Positions 1-8,780 of a stretch of 64,000 bases of DNA are shown one piece after another. Location of the stretch: positions 1 through 64,000 of the forward strand of contig CAVQVG010000003.1 of NCBI GenBank assembly GCA_963717125.1. The letters run 5' to 3'. This DNA comes from RYN-230 sp963717125. GTDB taxonomy: Bacteria > Actinomycetota > Actinomycetes > Streptosporangiales > Streptosporangiaceae. The number at the start of each line of letters is the position of its first letter. Within the stretch, counting starts at the first letter, position 1. Below the pieces are notes generated by a model. That model was not told where the DNA came from, did no database searches, and saw only the letters and a program-made list of their open reading frames with translations. The translations under genes were made by a program, and so were the position numbers.

Positions 1-754
1 CATTCGCCTTGGCCTGCTCGAACAGGTCACGCACCCGGGAGGCGCCGACGCCGACGAACATCTCCACGAAGTCAGAGCCGGAGATGGAGTAGAACGGCAC
101 GCCCGCCTCGCCGGCCACGGCCCGGGCCAGCAGCGTCTTCCCGGTGCCGGGCGGCCCGTACAACAGCACGCCCTTCGGGATCTTGGCCCCGATGGCCTGG
201 AATTTGGCCGGGCTCTGCAGGAACTCCTTGATCTCCTGGAGTTCCTCGATCGCCTCGTCCGCGCCGGCCACGTCGGCGAAGGTGGTCTTGGGCGTGTCCT
301 TGGTGATCAGCTTGGCCTTGGATTTCCCGAAGTTCATCACCCGGGATCCGCCGCCCTGCATCTGGTTCAGCATGAAGAAGAAGATCAGGATCACCACGAG
401 GAACGGCAGCCAGCCGAACAGCACGCTCCAGATCGAGCTGCTCTTCGGGACCTCGACGTTCCAGCCCTGTGATGGATTCTTCTGCTGCAGCAGGGTGGCA
501 AGTTGCTGGCCCTGGTTACCCACCCACGAGGCCTCGTACTTCTGCCCGTTGTTGGTGGTGATCTGGATCGTCTGCTCTTTGTCGATCAGCAGCGCCGACT
601 TGACGTCGCCGTGGTTGATGAGCGAGACGACCTTAGACGTGTCCGCCTGCGTGTACGAGGTGCCGGAGCTGGCGTACTCGTAGACGACGAAGAAGACCAG
701 CAGCATCACTAGGACGGCCACGAACGGCCCGCGGAAATAACGCTTCAGATCCAT
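1..754 (-). CDS. ftsH: FtsH ATP-dependent zinc metalloprotease, N-terminal part
   Basis: Membrane-anchored AAA+ protease that degrades damaged or short-lived membrane and cytosolic proteins as a hexamer. The visible 251 residues start with MDLKRYFRG, then a membrane segment at about 9-26, an extracytoplasmic domain, a second membrane segment at about 107-128, the linker, and the start of the AAA domain with Walker A GPPGTGKT at about 200-207 and the pore-loop region FVEMFVGVGAS. The gene is cut by the window edge, so Walker B, SRH and the HEXXH protease domain are not seen. The start ATG is at 754-752. Synteny with hpt and tilS is the usual actinobacterial order. Confidence 0.97.
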   Translation of the reverse strand, partial: MDLKRYFRGPFVAVLVMLLVFFVVYEYASSGTSYTQADTSKVVSLINHGDVKSALLIDKEQTIQITTNNGQKYEASWVGNQGQQLATLLQQKNPSQGWNVEVPKSSSIWSVLFGWLPFLVVILIFFFMLNQMQGGGSRVMNFGKSKAKLITKDTPKTTFADVAGADEAIEELQEIKEFLQSPAKFQAIGAKIPKGVLLYGPPGTGKTLLARAVAGEAGVPFYSISGSDFVEMFVGVGASRVRDLFEQAKAN

Positions 755-995
755 CGGTGAACGGCCCCGCCAGTCCTGCGCGGGTTCCTCCTGACCAGCT
801 TCATGTCCTGCCTAGCCCGGCAGAACTGCCTTGCGCTTGAGTGAGCATGCCCGGCTTCCTGTTGTCACCGGCAACGCCGCCGTCACCGGCAGCGCTGTCA
901 TTCCGGCCGCACCACCGTGAATACCCGACGGTACACCCGGGCCGACTATGCCGGTACGGAGAAGCGCCGCCGGACTCAGTGAGGCTTCCGAGACG

Positions 996-1643
996 TCAAC
1001 GCTCCTGATCGCTGATCCTGTTCCCCTCTCCGGCGCCCCCCGGTTCCGGTGCCGCGCCCACTGCGTCGTGACCAGCATCTGGCGGCTCGTCGTTCTTGTA
1101 CACATGCGGCGCCAGCGTCCCGATGAACGGCAGATTGCGGTACCGCTCGGCGTAGTCGAGGCCGTAGCCGATCACGAACTCGTTCTCGATGTCGAAACCG
1201 GTATAGGCGACGTCCACGTCCATCCGCGCCGCGGCCGGTTTGCGCAGCATCACGCACACCTGCACCGAGGCCGGCCCGCGCGACCGCAGGTTGCCAACCA
1301 GCCAGGACAAGGTCAGGCCAGAGTCCACGATGTCCTCCACCACCAGCACGTCCTTGCCGGTGATGTCGGTGTCCAGGTCTTTGAGGATGCGGACCACGCC
1401 GGAGGACCGGGTCCCGGATCCGTAGGAGGAGACCGCCATCCAGTCCATCCGCACCGGCAGGTGCAGGGCCCGGGCCAGGTCGGCCATGATCATGACCGCG
1501 CCCTTGAGCACCCCGACGAGCAGCAGTTCGCGGCCAGCGTAATCCCGGTCGATCTGCGCGGCCAGCTCGGCCACCCGGGCCTCCAGCCGCTCGGCTGGGA
1601 TCAGTACCTCTTTGAGGTCAGTGCCCACGTCACTCGCGTCCAC
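996..1643 (-). CDS. hpt: Hypoxanthine-guanine phosphoribosyltransferase
   Basis: Purine salvage enzyme that joins hypoxanthine or guanine to PRPP to give IMP or GMP. The PRPP-binding loop is clear (VVEDIVDSGLTL), as are the upstream LLVGVLKGA segment and the C-terminal DYAERYRNLPFIG. I chose the GTG at 1643, giving VDASDVGTDLKEV and about 215 residues. A longer reading to 1718 adds an Arg-rich leader antisense to no known domain and lying wholly inside tilS. The gene overlaps the tilS stop by 14 bases, so the two are probably co-translated. tilS-hpt-ftsH is a standard operon in Actinobacteria and Firmicutes. The C-terminal tail after VYKNDEPP is low in complexity. Confidence 0.93.
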   Translation of the reverse strand: MDASDVGTDLKEVLIPAERLEARVAELAAQIDRDYAGRELLLVGVLKGAVMIMADLARALHLPVRMDWMAVSSYGSGTRSSGVVRILKDLDTDITGKDVLVVEDIVDSGLTLSWLVGNLRSRGPASVQVCVMLRKPAAARMDVDVAYTGFDIENEFVIGYGLDYAERYRNLPFIGTLAPHVYKNDEPPDAGHDAVGAAPEPGGAGEGNRISDQER

Positions 1644-2703
1644 CCGTCGCCTCCGCCTCAGTCGGTTCCGGCGGCCCCGCCCCGGCTGGCCTGCCCTTGC
1701 TGAAGAGCAGCCTGCCATACCGGCGCCGAACGCGAATCACCCCGGGCAGGTCAGCCCAGCGCTGCCCGTGCCACCCGGTCACCAGCGCATCCAGCGCGGC
1801 GATATGCCCGGCGGCCAGCGCGCCGCCCGGGCACCCCGCGGCCAGCGCCGCCTGGCGCAGCACCCGGGACCTGACCGCCGGCGCCAGCTCCGCCAACCCC
1901 TCAATATGCATAACGATCACCGCGTGGCCGGTGCCGTCCGCCGGCTCCCCAGCCGCTGGCTTGAACCGCCATGCCTCGCCGGCGGCGATCGCGTCCAGGG
2001 CGTCGCAGTCCGCACTCAGCTGGGCGGCGCTGCGGGTCAGCGCCGCGGCCACGCCCGGGCCGAGCGCTTCCTCCAGGGCGGGCAGCGCGTGCTGCCGGAC
2101 CCGGGCCCTTGCGTAGGCCGGGTCGGCGTTGTGCGGGTCGTCCCACGGTTCGAGCCGCAGCGCGGCGCACGCCTCGCGCAGTGTGGCCCGGGCCACCCCG
2201 AGCAGCGGCCGCCGGAACCGGCCTCGCCGTGCGGGCATCCCGGCCAGCGCCCGGCCGCCAGCTCCCCGGGCCAGCCCGAGCAGCACGGTCTCGGCCTGAT
2301 CATCCCGGGTGTGGCCGAGCAGCACGGCGGCCGCCCCGGCCTGCTCGGCGACCTGCTCCAAGGCGGCGTACCGGGCAGTCCGCGCGGCCGCCTCCGGACC
2401 GCCGCTGCCCGGCCCAGCGGGCACGGTCACGGTGACCTGATGCACCGGGTCGAGGCCGAGCGTGCCCAGCAGCGCGGCCACCCGGCTCGCCCGCCCGGCC
2501 GACCCGGCCTGCAGCCCGTGGTCCACGGTCACCCCGCCGCCGCGCAGGCTTAGCCGCGGCGCCTCGTGGGCCAGCGCGGCGGCCAGCGCCAGCGAGTCGG
2601 CGCCACCCGAGCAGGCGGCCAGCACCAGGTCACCCGGCTCCAGGTCGGCCAGGCACCGCCGGACGGCGCTACGGGCCTGGGCTACCGCCGGGTGCGGGCC
2701 CAT
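1630..2703 (-). CDS. tilS: tRNA(Ile)-lysidine synthase
   Basis: ATP-pyrophosphatase-family enzyme that attaches lysine to C34 of the CAU anticodon tRNA-Ile so that it reads AUA. The PP-loop signature SGGADS is near residue 35, followed by VDHGLQ and the LLGHTRDDQAETVL motif typical of the family. Length 357 aa is normal for the actinobacterial short form. ATG at 2703 lies 7 bases after the end of the preceding metalloprotease gene, and its stop overlaps hpt, so these genes form one transcription unit. GC is extreme, with AVR and ARA-rich stretches, but motifs are intact. Confidence 0.93.
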   Translation of the reverse strand: MGPHPAVAQARSAVRRCLADLEPGDLVLAACSGGADSLALAAALAHEAPRLSLRGGGVTVDHGLQAGSAGRASRVAALLGTLGLDPVHQVTVTVPAGPGSGGPEAAARTARYAALEQVAEQAGAAAVLLGHTRDDQAETVLLGLARGAGGRALAGMPARRGRFRRPLLGVARATLREACAALRLEPWDDPHNADPAYARARVRQHALPALEEALGPGVAAALTRSAAQLSADCDALDAIAAGEAWRFKPAAGEPADGTGHAVIVMHIEGLAELAPAVRSRVLRQAALAAGCPGGALAAGHIAALDALVTGWHGQRWADLPGVIRVRRRYGRLLFSKGRPAGAGPPEPTEAEATGGRE

Positions 2704-2709
2704 CGCCGG

Positions 2710-3816
2710 TCAGCCACCGGCGGCCAGTGCGCCGCCGCCGCCGACCCGGTCGAGCCAGAGCTGCGGGGTGACGAACTCGTCCTTGGTCGGCAGGGTTTCC
2801 GGCGACGTCCACACCTTGTTGAACGTGGCCATGCCCGCCTCTTCCACCACGATCTTCACGAACCGTGAGCCCTGCGCGTACTGCTTCATCTTGAGGTCGA
2901 TGCCGAGGATGCGGCGCAGCGTCCGCTCCAGCCGGCGGCCGAGCCGCGGCGCTCGTTGAACCGGGCCCGGATCTGCGCCACGGACGGCACCACCTGCGGG
3001 CCGACCGCGTCCATCACGTAGTCGCCGTGCCCCTCGACCAGCGTCATCACGCTGGTCAGCCGGTTCAGGATCTCCCGCTGCCGGGGGCTCTGGATGGCCT
3101 CGATGACGCTGTCGCCGCCGCTGTCCCGGACCGCGCCCGCCACCGCGTCCGCGGTCGAGCGCAGCCGCTCCAGGATCGTGGCCGGGTCCAGGTCGGAGGC
3201 GAGCAGGAATTCGGTCATCTGCTCCTGCACGTATCCGCGCAGCCAGGGCACCGCGGTGAACTGGGTCCGGTGCGTCTCCTCATGCAGGCACACCCAGCGC
3301 CGGAAGTCGTGCGGGTTCACGCCGAGTTCGCGCTCGACCATCATGATGTTCGGCGCGACCAGGGTGAGCCGCGGCTGGCGCGGCGCCCCGTGGCCCGCCG
3401 GGGTCCGGGGGCAGGAACAGCTCGTACTGGCCCAGCACCCGGCCGGCCAGGTAGGCCAGGATCAGGCCCGCCTGTATGCCGGTGATCCGGGAGCCGACCG
3501 CGCCGATCACCGAGTTGGCGCCGGGGGCAGCGCCGCGTTCCCGCAGGTGCTCGGCCAGCGGATCGAGGACGACCCGGAAGCCGTCCACGTTGGCCCGGAT
3601 CCAGCCCGGCCGGTCCACCACGGCCACCCAGCCGCCGTCATCCGGCCCGGACATGCCGGTCAGCGCCTGCACCGGCTCCGACACCGTGGCGGCCAGCGCG
3701 CGCAATTCCGCCACCACCGCCCTGGCCTCGCCGAGGTTGACCTGCGGCCCCGGCCGGGCAAACCTCGTCCCGGTCGAGATGGCCACGTCCCAATCGATCA
3801 TCTGCCCGCTGCTCAC
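2710..3816 (-). pseudogene. DUF2342 zinc-dependent metalloprotease (F420-associated), two frameshifts
   Basis: Family known from actinomycetes as zinc-dependent metalloprotease or coenzyme F420 biosynthesis-associated protein; the M. tuberculosis equivalent is, from memory, Rv3626c. Read in three pieces: MIDWDVAISTGTRF to LFLPPDPGG in one frame, then VAPNIMMVERELGVNPHDF with zinc motif HEETH in a second frame, then RTLRRILGIDLKMKQYAQGS to the stop at 2712-2710 back in the first frame. The shifts lie near 3395 (one extra base) and near 2940 (one missing base), both in GC-rich runs, and together restore the frame. Every segment looks conserved, so sequencing or assembly error is as likely as a dead gene. 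The start could be GTG 3816 or ATG 3801. Position between dacB and tilS is conserved. Confidence 0.82.
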
Positions 3817-3840
3817 CCCTCCACCGTACGTGCTGTGCTG

Positions 3841-4020
3841 ACTCGGGGGGACGACCCCCCGAAACCCCCCGATCGCCGCTCCGCGCCGAACGCAGTATTG
3901 GTCCGGGGGGACCACCCCCCTGGACCCCCCGCTCGCCGCTCCGCGCCGAACGCAGTATTGGTCCGGGGGGACCACCCCCCTGGACCCCCCGCTCGCCGCT
4001 CCGCGCCGAACGCCGACTCC
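3841..4020. repeat. Three 60-bp tandem repeats upstream of the metalloprotease gene
   Basis: Three consecutive 60-base units start at 3841, 3901 and 3961. Units two and three are nearly identical, sharing a core with ACCACCCCCCTGGA and CTCCGCGCCGAACG; unit one is diverged at its left part. Each unit contains a GGGGGG...CCCCCC inverted pair that could form a hairpin. The block fills the gap between dacB and the start of the metalloprotease gene. Coding potential on the minus strand is an artefact of the repeat. Confidence 0.9.
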
Positions 4021-4119
4021 GCGAGCACACGCCTGCGGCGCGCCTCGCCTCGCCGGCGCAGCACTGGCCCAGGTTGCGCCCTGCCCAGCCGGCGCGGTCC
4101 AGCTGGCCGAGGCCGGCCA

Positions 4120-5568
4120 TCACCTGCAGCCGCAGCGGGCGAGGGCCGATGCCAGCGCGGCGATGCCGTGAGCGGCCTGCTGCAGCCGTGCGGCCGGTAC
4201 CCCGTTGGTCATGAACGCGAAGCCCAGCACCCGCCCGCTGCTGTCGTAGACCAGCCCGGCCAGCGTGGCCACCGTGCTCAGATTGCCCGTCTTGGCCCGG
4301 ACCACGCCCAGCCCGGCCCCGCCCAGGCTGCCGAACACGCTCTGCCCCGGGGCCAGGGTGCCCAGGAACCCGGCCACCGGCAGCCCGGTGATGACCGCCC
4401 GCAGTTGCGGATGGCTGCGGCTGGCGGCCAGGCCGACCAGCCGGGCCAGCACAGCGGGGGCGATCCGGTCCTGGGGGGAGAGCCCGGACCCGTCCACCAG
4501 GTGGATGCCCCGGCGCAGACCCAGCGACCCGAGTACCGCGGTGACGGCCGCCGCGGCGCCGCTGAACGAGGCGGGCCGGCCGCGGTGCAGCGCCACCTGC
4601 CGGGCGAGATCCTCGGCGATCACGTTGTTGCTCTCCCGGAGCATCCAGCCCACGATCGCGGACAGTGGCGGTGAGGAAACCGCGGCCACGGTGCCCGCGC
4701 GCGGCGGGGCGATCTGCTGCCGCAATGGGCCCAGCACGCGGATCCCATCGGCCGCCAGGAATCCGCGGAACGCGGCGGCCGCCTGGCCCGCCGGGTCGGT
4801 GGACCGGGGCCGGAAGTTGCCCGGGTCGTCGGCGTCCTGCGGTGCGCCGGACGGGGTCAGCCTGCCCTGGTCCACCTCCAGCGCGGTGATCCCGGTGACG
4901 TTGCCGGTGGTGATGTAGGCGGTCGGCCAGCCCGGGGCCAGTTGCGGCCCGGTGAAGAGGGACGTGTCATAGCCCAGCCGGACCGAGTCCCGGCCGTGCG
5001 CGCGCAGCGCGCGGGCGGTCGCCGCGGCCAGCGCCTTCAAGGTGGCGGGCCGCGGGTAGTCGCTGGCCGGCGGCGGTCCCGCGGCCAGCGTGGGGTCACC
5101 GCCGCCGACCAGCACGATCGAGCCTGGCGCGGCGCCCGCGGTGACCCGGGTGGTGAACCTGGCGGCTGGGCCGAGCACGTCCAGCGCGGCCACCGCGGTG
5201 GCCAGCTTGGCCGTGGAGGCGGGCGGCAGCATGGTGGCGGCGCCGTTGGCGTAGAGCACCCGGCCGGACGCCGGATCGGTGACCACCATGCCGACCTGCT
5301 GGCCGAGCGTGGCCGAGGACATCACCCGCCCAAGCGCCGTGGCCAGGCCGCCGGTGGTCGGCAAGGGGGCGGTGGCGGTGGCACCGGGCAGCACCTGGCC
5401 GGCCGACTGCAGCCCACGGTCCGCTACCCGGGGCACATCCCACCGGGCCAGCTGCGCGGGCATCAGCGACGCCACCGCCGCCCCGGCACCCAGGGTGAAC
5501 ACGTTGAGCAACGCCAGCGCGATCACCAGGGTGGCCAGGCGCCGGTTGGGCCACGCCCGGTTCGCCAC
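4120..5568 (-). CDS. dacB: D-alanyl-D-alanine carboxypeptidase / endopeptidase (PBP4, DacB)
   Basis: Class C penicillin-binding protein (peptidase S13) that trims or cleaves peptidoglycan cross-links outside the membrane. An N-terminal membrane segment (LATLVIALALLNVFTLGAG) acts as signal anchor. Active-site motifs are SxxK in PASTAK, SxN in RESNN, and KTG in RAKTGN. Length 482 aa fits the family. I start at GTG 5568, preceded by GAGGGG at 7 bases; GTG 5583 is an alternative, and longer readings run antisense through ppa and are spurious. The gene diverges from ppa, with 93 bases between them, the same arrangement as Rv3627c/ppa in mycobacteria. Confidence 0.92.
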   Translation of the reverse strand: MANRAWPNRRLATLVIALALLNVFTLGAGAAVASLMPAQLARWDVPRVADRGLQSAGQVLPGATATAPLPTTGGLATALGRVMSSATLGQQVGMVVTDPASGRVLYANGAATMLPPASTAKLATAVAALDVLGPAARFTTRVTAGAAPGSIVLVGGGDPTLAAGPPPASDYPRPATLKALAAATARALRAHGRDSVRLGYDTSLFTGPQLAPGWPTAYITTGNVTGITALEVDQGRLTPSGAPQDADDPGNFRPRSTDPAGQAAAAFRGFLAADGIRVLGPLRQQIAPPRAGTVAAVSSPPLSAIVGWMLRESNNVIAEDLARQVALHRGRPASFSGAAAAVTAVLGSLGLRRGIHLVDGSGLSPQDRIAPAVLARLVGLAASRSHPQLRAVITGLPVAGFLGTLAPGQSVFGSLGGAGLGVVRAKTGNLSTVATLAGLVYDSSGRVLGFAFMTNGVPAARLQQAAHGIAALASALARCGCR

Positions 5569-5661
5569 TGCCCATCCCCTCACGAGATGCTTAGATTCCC
5601 GGTCCGGGAGTCCACCGCCGGGGACCGGAGTCGACCATCTTCGCCCCAAGGGAGCGACATC

Positions 5662-6150
5662 GTGCAATTCGACGTGACTATCGAGATCCCCAAGGGACAA
5701 CGCAACAAGTATGAGGTGGACCACGTAACCGGCCGGATCCGGCTGGACCGGATGCTGTTCACCTCGACCCGGTACCCGTCCGACTACGGGTTCGTCGAGA
5801 ACACGCTGGCTGACGACGGTGACCCGCTCGATGCGCTGGTGCTGCTGGAGGAACCCACCTTCCCGGGCTGCCTGATCAACTGCCGGGCGATCGGCATGTT
5901 CCGGATGCGGGACGAGAAGGGCCTGGACGACAAGGTGCTCTGTGTGGCCGCCACCGACCCCAGGATGGCCGGCCTCACCGACATCGAGGATGTCCAGGAG
6001 TTCGACCGGCTGGAGATCCAGCACTTCTTCGAGGTCTATAAGGCCCTGGAACCGGGCAAAGAGGTGGAAATTCACGGCTGGGTGGGCCGGGCCGAGGCCG
6101 AGAAAGAGATCGAGGTCTGCCGCCAGCGGCTGGCCCGGGCGGAGAGCTGA
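5662..6150 (+). CDS. ppa: Soluble inorganic pyrophosphatase
   Basis: Family I Mg-dependent pyrophosphatase that hydrolyses PPi to two phosphates and drives biosynthetic reactions. The 162-residue protein starts at GTG 5662 with an AAGGGAG Shine-Dalgarno 6 bases upstream. Signature residues include the KYEVD N-terminal motif, YPSDYGFVENT, and the catalytic aspartates in DGDPLDALVLLE. Length and sequence are full and typical. Upstream reading-frame extension covers the divergent promoter region and is not coding. Confidence 0.97.
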   Translation: MQFDVTIEIPKGQRNKYEVDHVTGRIRLDRMLFTSTRYPSDYGFVENTLADDGDPLDALVLLEEPTFPGCLINCRAIGMFRMRDEKGLDDKVLCVAATDPRMAGLTDIEDVQEFDRLEIQHFFEVYKALEPGKEVEIHGWVGRAEAEKEIEVCRQRLARAES

Positions 6151-6214
6151 CCCCGGCCCGGTCGGCCCCACCCATACCTGCCCTGACGTCGGCGGCCCCG
6201 GTCGCGAGCAGCCC

Positions 6215-6249
6215 GTGACATGCGCCACACTGTGCATATAACGTGCACA
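6215..6249 (+). promoter_or_regulatory. Candidate crp promoter with overlapping TGTGCA-N7-TGCACA palindrome
   Basis: GTGACA at 6215-6220 and TATAAC at 6237-6242 are spaced by 16 bases, a plausible -35/-10 pair. The perfect inverted repeat TGTGCA...TGCACA (6231-6249) covers the -10 and the expected transcription start, and resembles the TGTG-N-CACA sites bound by Crp/GlxR proteins. This would place autorepression on the downstream crp gene. It also implies a very short leader carrying little more than the AAGGAGG Shine-Dalgarno. Confidence 0.5.
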
Positions 6250-6260
6250 AGGAGGCACCC

Positions 6261-6944
6261 GTGGATCACGCGGATGACGTGCTCAGCCGGGCGCCGCTGT
6301 TCGAAGCGCTCGATGAGGAGAGCGCCAAAGCACTGCGGGCGCTGGTCACGGACGTGGACCTGGTCCGGGCCGAGCGGCTGTTCGATGAGGGCGACGCCGG
6401 CGACCGGCTCTATGTGGTGCTCGACGGCAAGATCAAGCTGACCCGGGCCGCCCCAGACGGCCGGGAGAACCTGCTCAGCGTGCTCGGCCCGGGCGAGATG
6501 TTCGGCGAGCTGTCCCTGTTCGACCCGCGACCGCGGACGTCGAGCGCGGTCGCGGTGACCGACACCCGGCTGGCCGCGCTGGCCCATGACGTGCTGCGCG
6601 ACTGGCTCACCGGCCGCCCTGACGTCTCGCTGCACCTGCTGCGCGCGCTGGCGCAGCGGCTGCGCCGGGCCAACGACGTGATGGCCGACCTGGTATTCAC
6701 CGACGTGCCGGGCCGGGTGGCCAAGGCCCTGCTCGACCTGGCGGACCGGTTCGGCGAGAGCACCCCGGAGGGGCTGCAGGTCCATCACGATCTGACCCAG
6801 GAGGAACTGGCTCAGCTGGTCGGCGCGTCGCGGGAGACGGTGAACAAGGCGCTGGCCGATTTCGCCGCCCGCGGCTGGCTGACCCTGTCGGCCAAGTCCG
6901 TCCTGATCATCGACGCCGACCGGCTGGCCAAGCGGGCGCGCTGA
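6261..6944 (+). CDS. crp: Crp/Fnr family transcriptional regulator (GlxR-like)
   Basis: Global cAMP-receptor-type regulator. Residues 1-120 form the cyclic-nucleotide-binding beta-roll (FDEGDAGDRLYVVLDGKIKL, GEMFGELSLFD), followed by the dimer helix and a C-terminal HTH with DLTQEELAQLVGASRETV. The 227-residue length and sequence match the actinobacterial Crp group. GTG 6261 is chosen because AAGGAGG (6249-6255) precedes it at 5 bases; GTG 6243 has no such site. The upstream palindrome suggests autoregulation. The next gene is convergent. Confidence 0.95.
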   Translation: MDHADDVLSRAPLFEALDEESAKALRALVTDVDLVRAERLFDEGDAGDRLYVVLDGKIKLTRAAPDGRENLLSVLGPGEMFGELSLFDPRPRTSSAVAVTDTRLAALAHDVLRDWLTGRPDVSLHLLRALAQRLRRANDVMADLVFTDVPGRVAKALLDLADRFGESTPEGLQVHHDLTQEELAQLVGASRETVNKALADFAARGWLTLSAKSVLIIDADRLAKRAR

Positions 6945-6945
6945 A

Positions 6946-7032
6946 GGGGGCGCGGCGCCGACTGGACTGAGGAGCGCGGAGCGAGGAACGAGCGACAAGC
7001 GACGAGGGAAGGCGGCGCCTCAAAGCGCCCCC
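6946..7032. terminator. Long inverted repeat between convergent crp and MBL genes
   Basis: GGGGGCGC (6946-6953) pairs with GCGCCCCC (7025-7032), and GGCGCCG (6954-6960) with CGGCGCC (7013-7019), around a loop with repeated GAGCG/GCGA words. No T-run follows on either side. The position between two convergent stops makes a bidirectional terminator the simplest reading. Confidence 0.35.
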
Positions 7033-7044
7033 GGAAGCGCAAAG

Positions 7045-7854
7045 CTAATAGGGCAACTCGCCCTGGCTGGCCAGGTAGCCGAGCTGGGCGCGGACCGACC
7101 ACTGGGCGGCCGGCCACAGCGACCGGTCAACATCGACGTACACCCGCTCGACGATCTGCTCCGGGGTCCGGTCCCCGGCCGCCAGCGCGGCCCGCACCTG
7201 AGCCAGCCGCTCCTGCCGGTGCGCGATGTAGAAGTCGAGCACGCCGGCCGGGTCGGCGAGCAGCGGCCCGTGCCCGGGCAGCAGCATGCGCAACTGCGCC
7301 GCGTCGGCCAGCGCGCGCAGCCGGTCCAGGCTGGCCAGGTAGTCGCCCAGGCTGCCATCCTGGGCGATCACGGTGGTGCCACGGCCCAGCACGGTGTCCC
7401 CGGTGAGCAGCGCCCCGTCGGCCGGCAGCAGCAGGCACACCGAGTCGGCGGTATGCCCAGGTGTCGGCACCACCCGGATCTCGCAGCCTGCCGTGGTCAG
7501 CACGTCACCCGGGGCCAGGCCCTCATCGCCGAGCCGCAGCGCCGGGTCGGCGGCCAGCACCGGCGCCCCGGTCAGCGCGGCGAACCGGGCCGCCCCCTCG
7601 GCGTGGTCCGGGTGGCCGTGGGTGAGCAGGATGCGGGTGACCCGCTGCCCGGCCGCCTCGGCCAGCCCGGCGACCCGGCGCAGGTGCGCTTCGTCGTCCG
7701 GCCCCGGATCGACGACCACCGCAGCCGCCGAGCCCGGCTCGGCGATCAGCCAGGTGTTGGTTCCGTTCAGTGTCATTGGTCCTGGGTTGGGGGCCAGCAC
7801 GCAGGTCGCGCGGGCGGTGCCCGCCCCGTCGAGAGGCGGGTCGCCGGCGGTCAC
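7045..7854 (-). CDS. MBL-fold metallohydrolase
   Basis: Metallo-beta-lactamase-fold hydrolase of unknown substrate. The zinc-binding signature is THGHPDH (T-H-x-H-x-D-H), with further ligands in TPGHTADS, GDTV and LPGHGP; 269 aa is typical of the LACTB2/glyoxalase II-like group. Start GTG 7854 shares GTGA with the NUDIX stop (7853-7851), so the two are translationally coupled. The C-terminal RVYVDVDRSLWPAAQWSVRA segment is a helical tail common in LACTB2-like RNases. Mycobacterial homologue is, from memory, Rv3677c, also beside crp. Confidence 0.9.
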   Translation of the reverse strand: MTAGDPPLDGAGTARATCVLAPNPGPMTLNGTNTWLIAEPGSAAAVVVDPGPDDEAHLRRVAGLAEAAGQRVTRILLTHGHPDHAEGAARFAALTGAPVLAADPALRLGDEGLAPGDVLTTAGCEIRVVPTPGHTADSVCLLLPADGALLTGDTVLGRGTTVIAQDGSLGDYLASLDRLRALADAAQLRMLLPGHGPLLADPAGVLDFYIAHRQERLAQVRAALAAGDRTPEQIVERVYVDVDRSLWPAAQWSVRAQLGYLASQGELPY

Positions 7855-8717
7855 AGCGGGTACCCCAGATCGTCCGGCACGGTCAGCCAGAACGACCCGT
7901 CCGCCTGCACCACGGCCGGGGTGACCGGCCGCATGGAGTGATCGGTACTCAGCGCGGCGGTCACGTCCGGGTAGCTGGCCAGCCCGGCCAGGCAGGTCGC
8001 GGTGGGCGGCAGCAGGAACAGCTCGCGGGCCCGGGCGGCCCGGATGGCCTCGGCGGGGCGGGTCCAGGCCACTTGTTCTGCCTCCCCGCCGACGTCCCTG
8101 GTGCCTTGGCCCGGGGGCAGCGCCGCGGCGAAGAACCGGGTGTCGTACCGCCGCGCCTCGGACGGCGGGGTGATCCAGCGCGCCCACGGGCAGAGCAGGT
8201 CGGAGCGCAACACCAGGCCGCGCCGGGCCAGCAGCTCGGCCAATGACAGCGATCGGTCGAGCAGCGCGGTCCGGTCCGCTTCCCAGTCCGTCCCGCTGGT
8301 ATCCGCCACCAGGGTGCCCGCGGCGGGCCCGGCCAGCAGCACCCCGGATTCCTCGAACGTTTCCCGGACCGCCGCGCAGACCAGCGCCCGGGCCAGCGCG
8401 GGCGGGGCGTCCAGCAGCCGGCCCCAGGCCGCGGCGTCCGGCCCGGCCCAGGCCACCTCGTCCTCGGCGTCGCGCGGGTCGACCGAGCCGCCCGGGAACG
8501 CCGAGGCCCCCGGCGCGAACGCCATCGAGCGGGCCCGGCGCAGCATGTACACCTCGACGCCGGGCGGGCCGGGCGCGGCCCGCAGCAGCAGTACCGAGGC
8601 CGCGTCGCGCGGCGCCGCGGCGGCCCGCCGGCCGGACAGGTAGTCGCTGGCCTGCTCGGCCCAGGCGCCGCCCAGCCGGACGATCGGGCGGTACACCGGC
8701 ACCGGTTCCTCAGTCAC
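7851..8717 (-). CDS. NUDIX hydrolase
   Basis: Hydrolyses a nucleoside diphosphate linked to some other moiety; substrate unknown. The Nudix box is split by an insertion: FPGGSVDPRDAEDE comes first, then after about 30 residues the catalytic helix RETFEESGVLL. This spaced form resembles the NUDT19-like group that cleaves CoA or related thioesters; that assignment is an inference. 288 aa. Start GTG 8717 (VTEEPVPVYRP). The stop overlaps the MBL start. Confidence 0.88.
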   Translation of the reverse strand: MTEEPVPVYRPIVRLGGAWAEQASDYLSGRRAAAAPRDAASVLLLRAAPGPPGVEVYMLRRARSMAFAPGASAFPGGSVDPRDAEDEVAWAGPDAAAWGRLLDAPPALARALVCAAVRETFEESGVLLAGPAAGTLVADTSGTDWEADRTALLDRSLSLAELLARRGLVLRSDLLCPWARWITPPSEARRYDTRFFAAALPPGQGTRDVGGEAEQVAWTRPAEAIRAARARELFLLPPTATCLAGLASYPDVTAALSTDHSMRPVTPAVVQADGSFWLTVPDDLGYPL

Positions 8718-8725
8718 CGCACGGC

Positions 8726-8780
8726 CTCACTGAACCCTGCTCGCTGAACCCTGCTCACTGACCCTGCTCATTGAACCTCG
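8726..8780. repeat. Short tandem repeat, about 14 bp x 4
   Basis: Four degenerate copies of CTCACTGAACCCTG start at 8726, 8740, 8754 and 8767. The last overlaps the end of the RidA gene, so the stop codon of RidA lies in a repeat unit. The block separates RidA from the NUDIX gene on the minus strand, where each unit reads GAGCAGGGTTCA. Confidence 0.8.

Noticed and set aside
5569..6258. N-terminal 230-residue extension of DacB running to 6258
   Set aside because: It is antisense to the conserved ppa gene; a Shine-Dalgarno and membrane anchor define the start at 5568.
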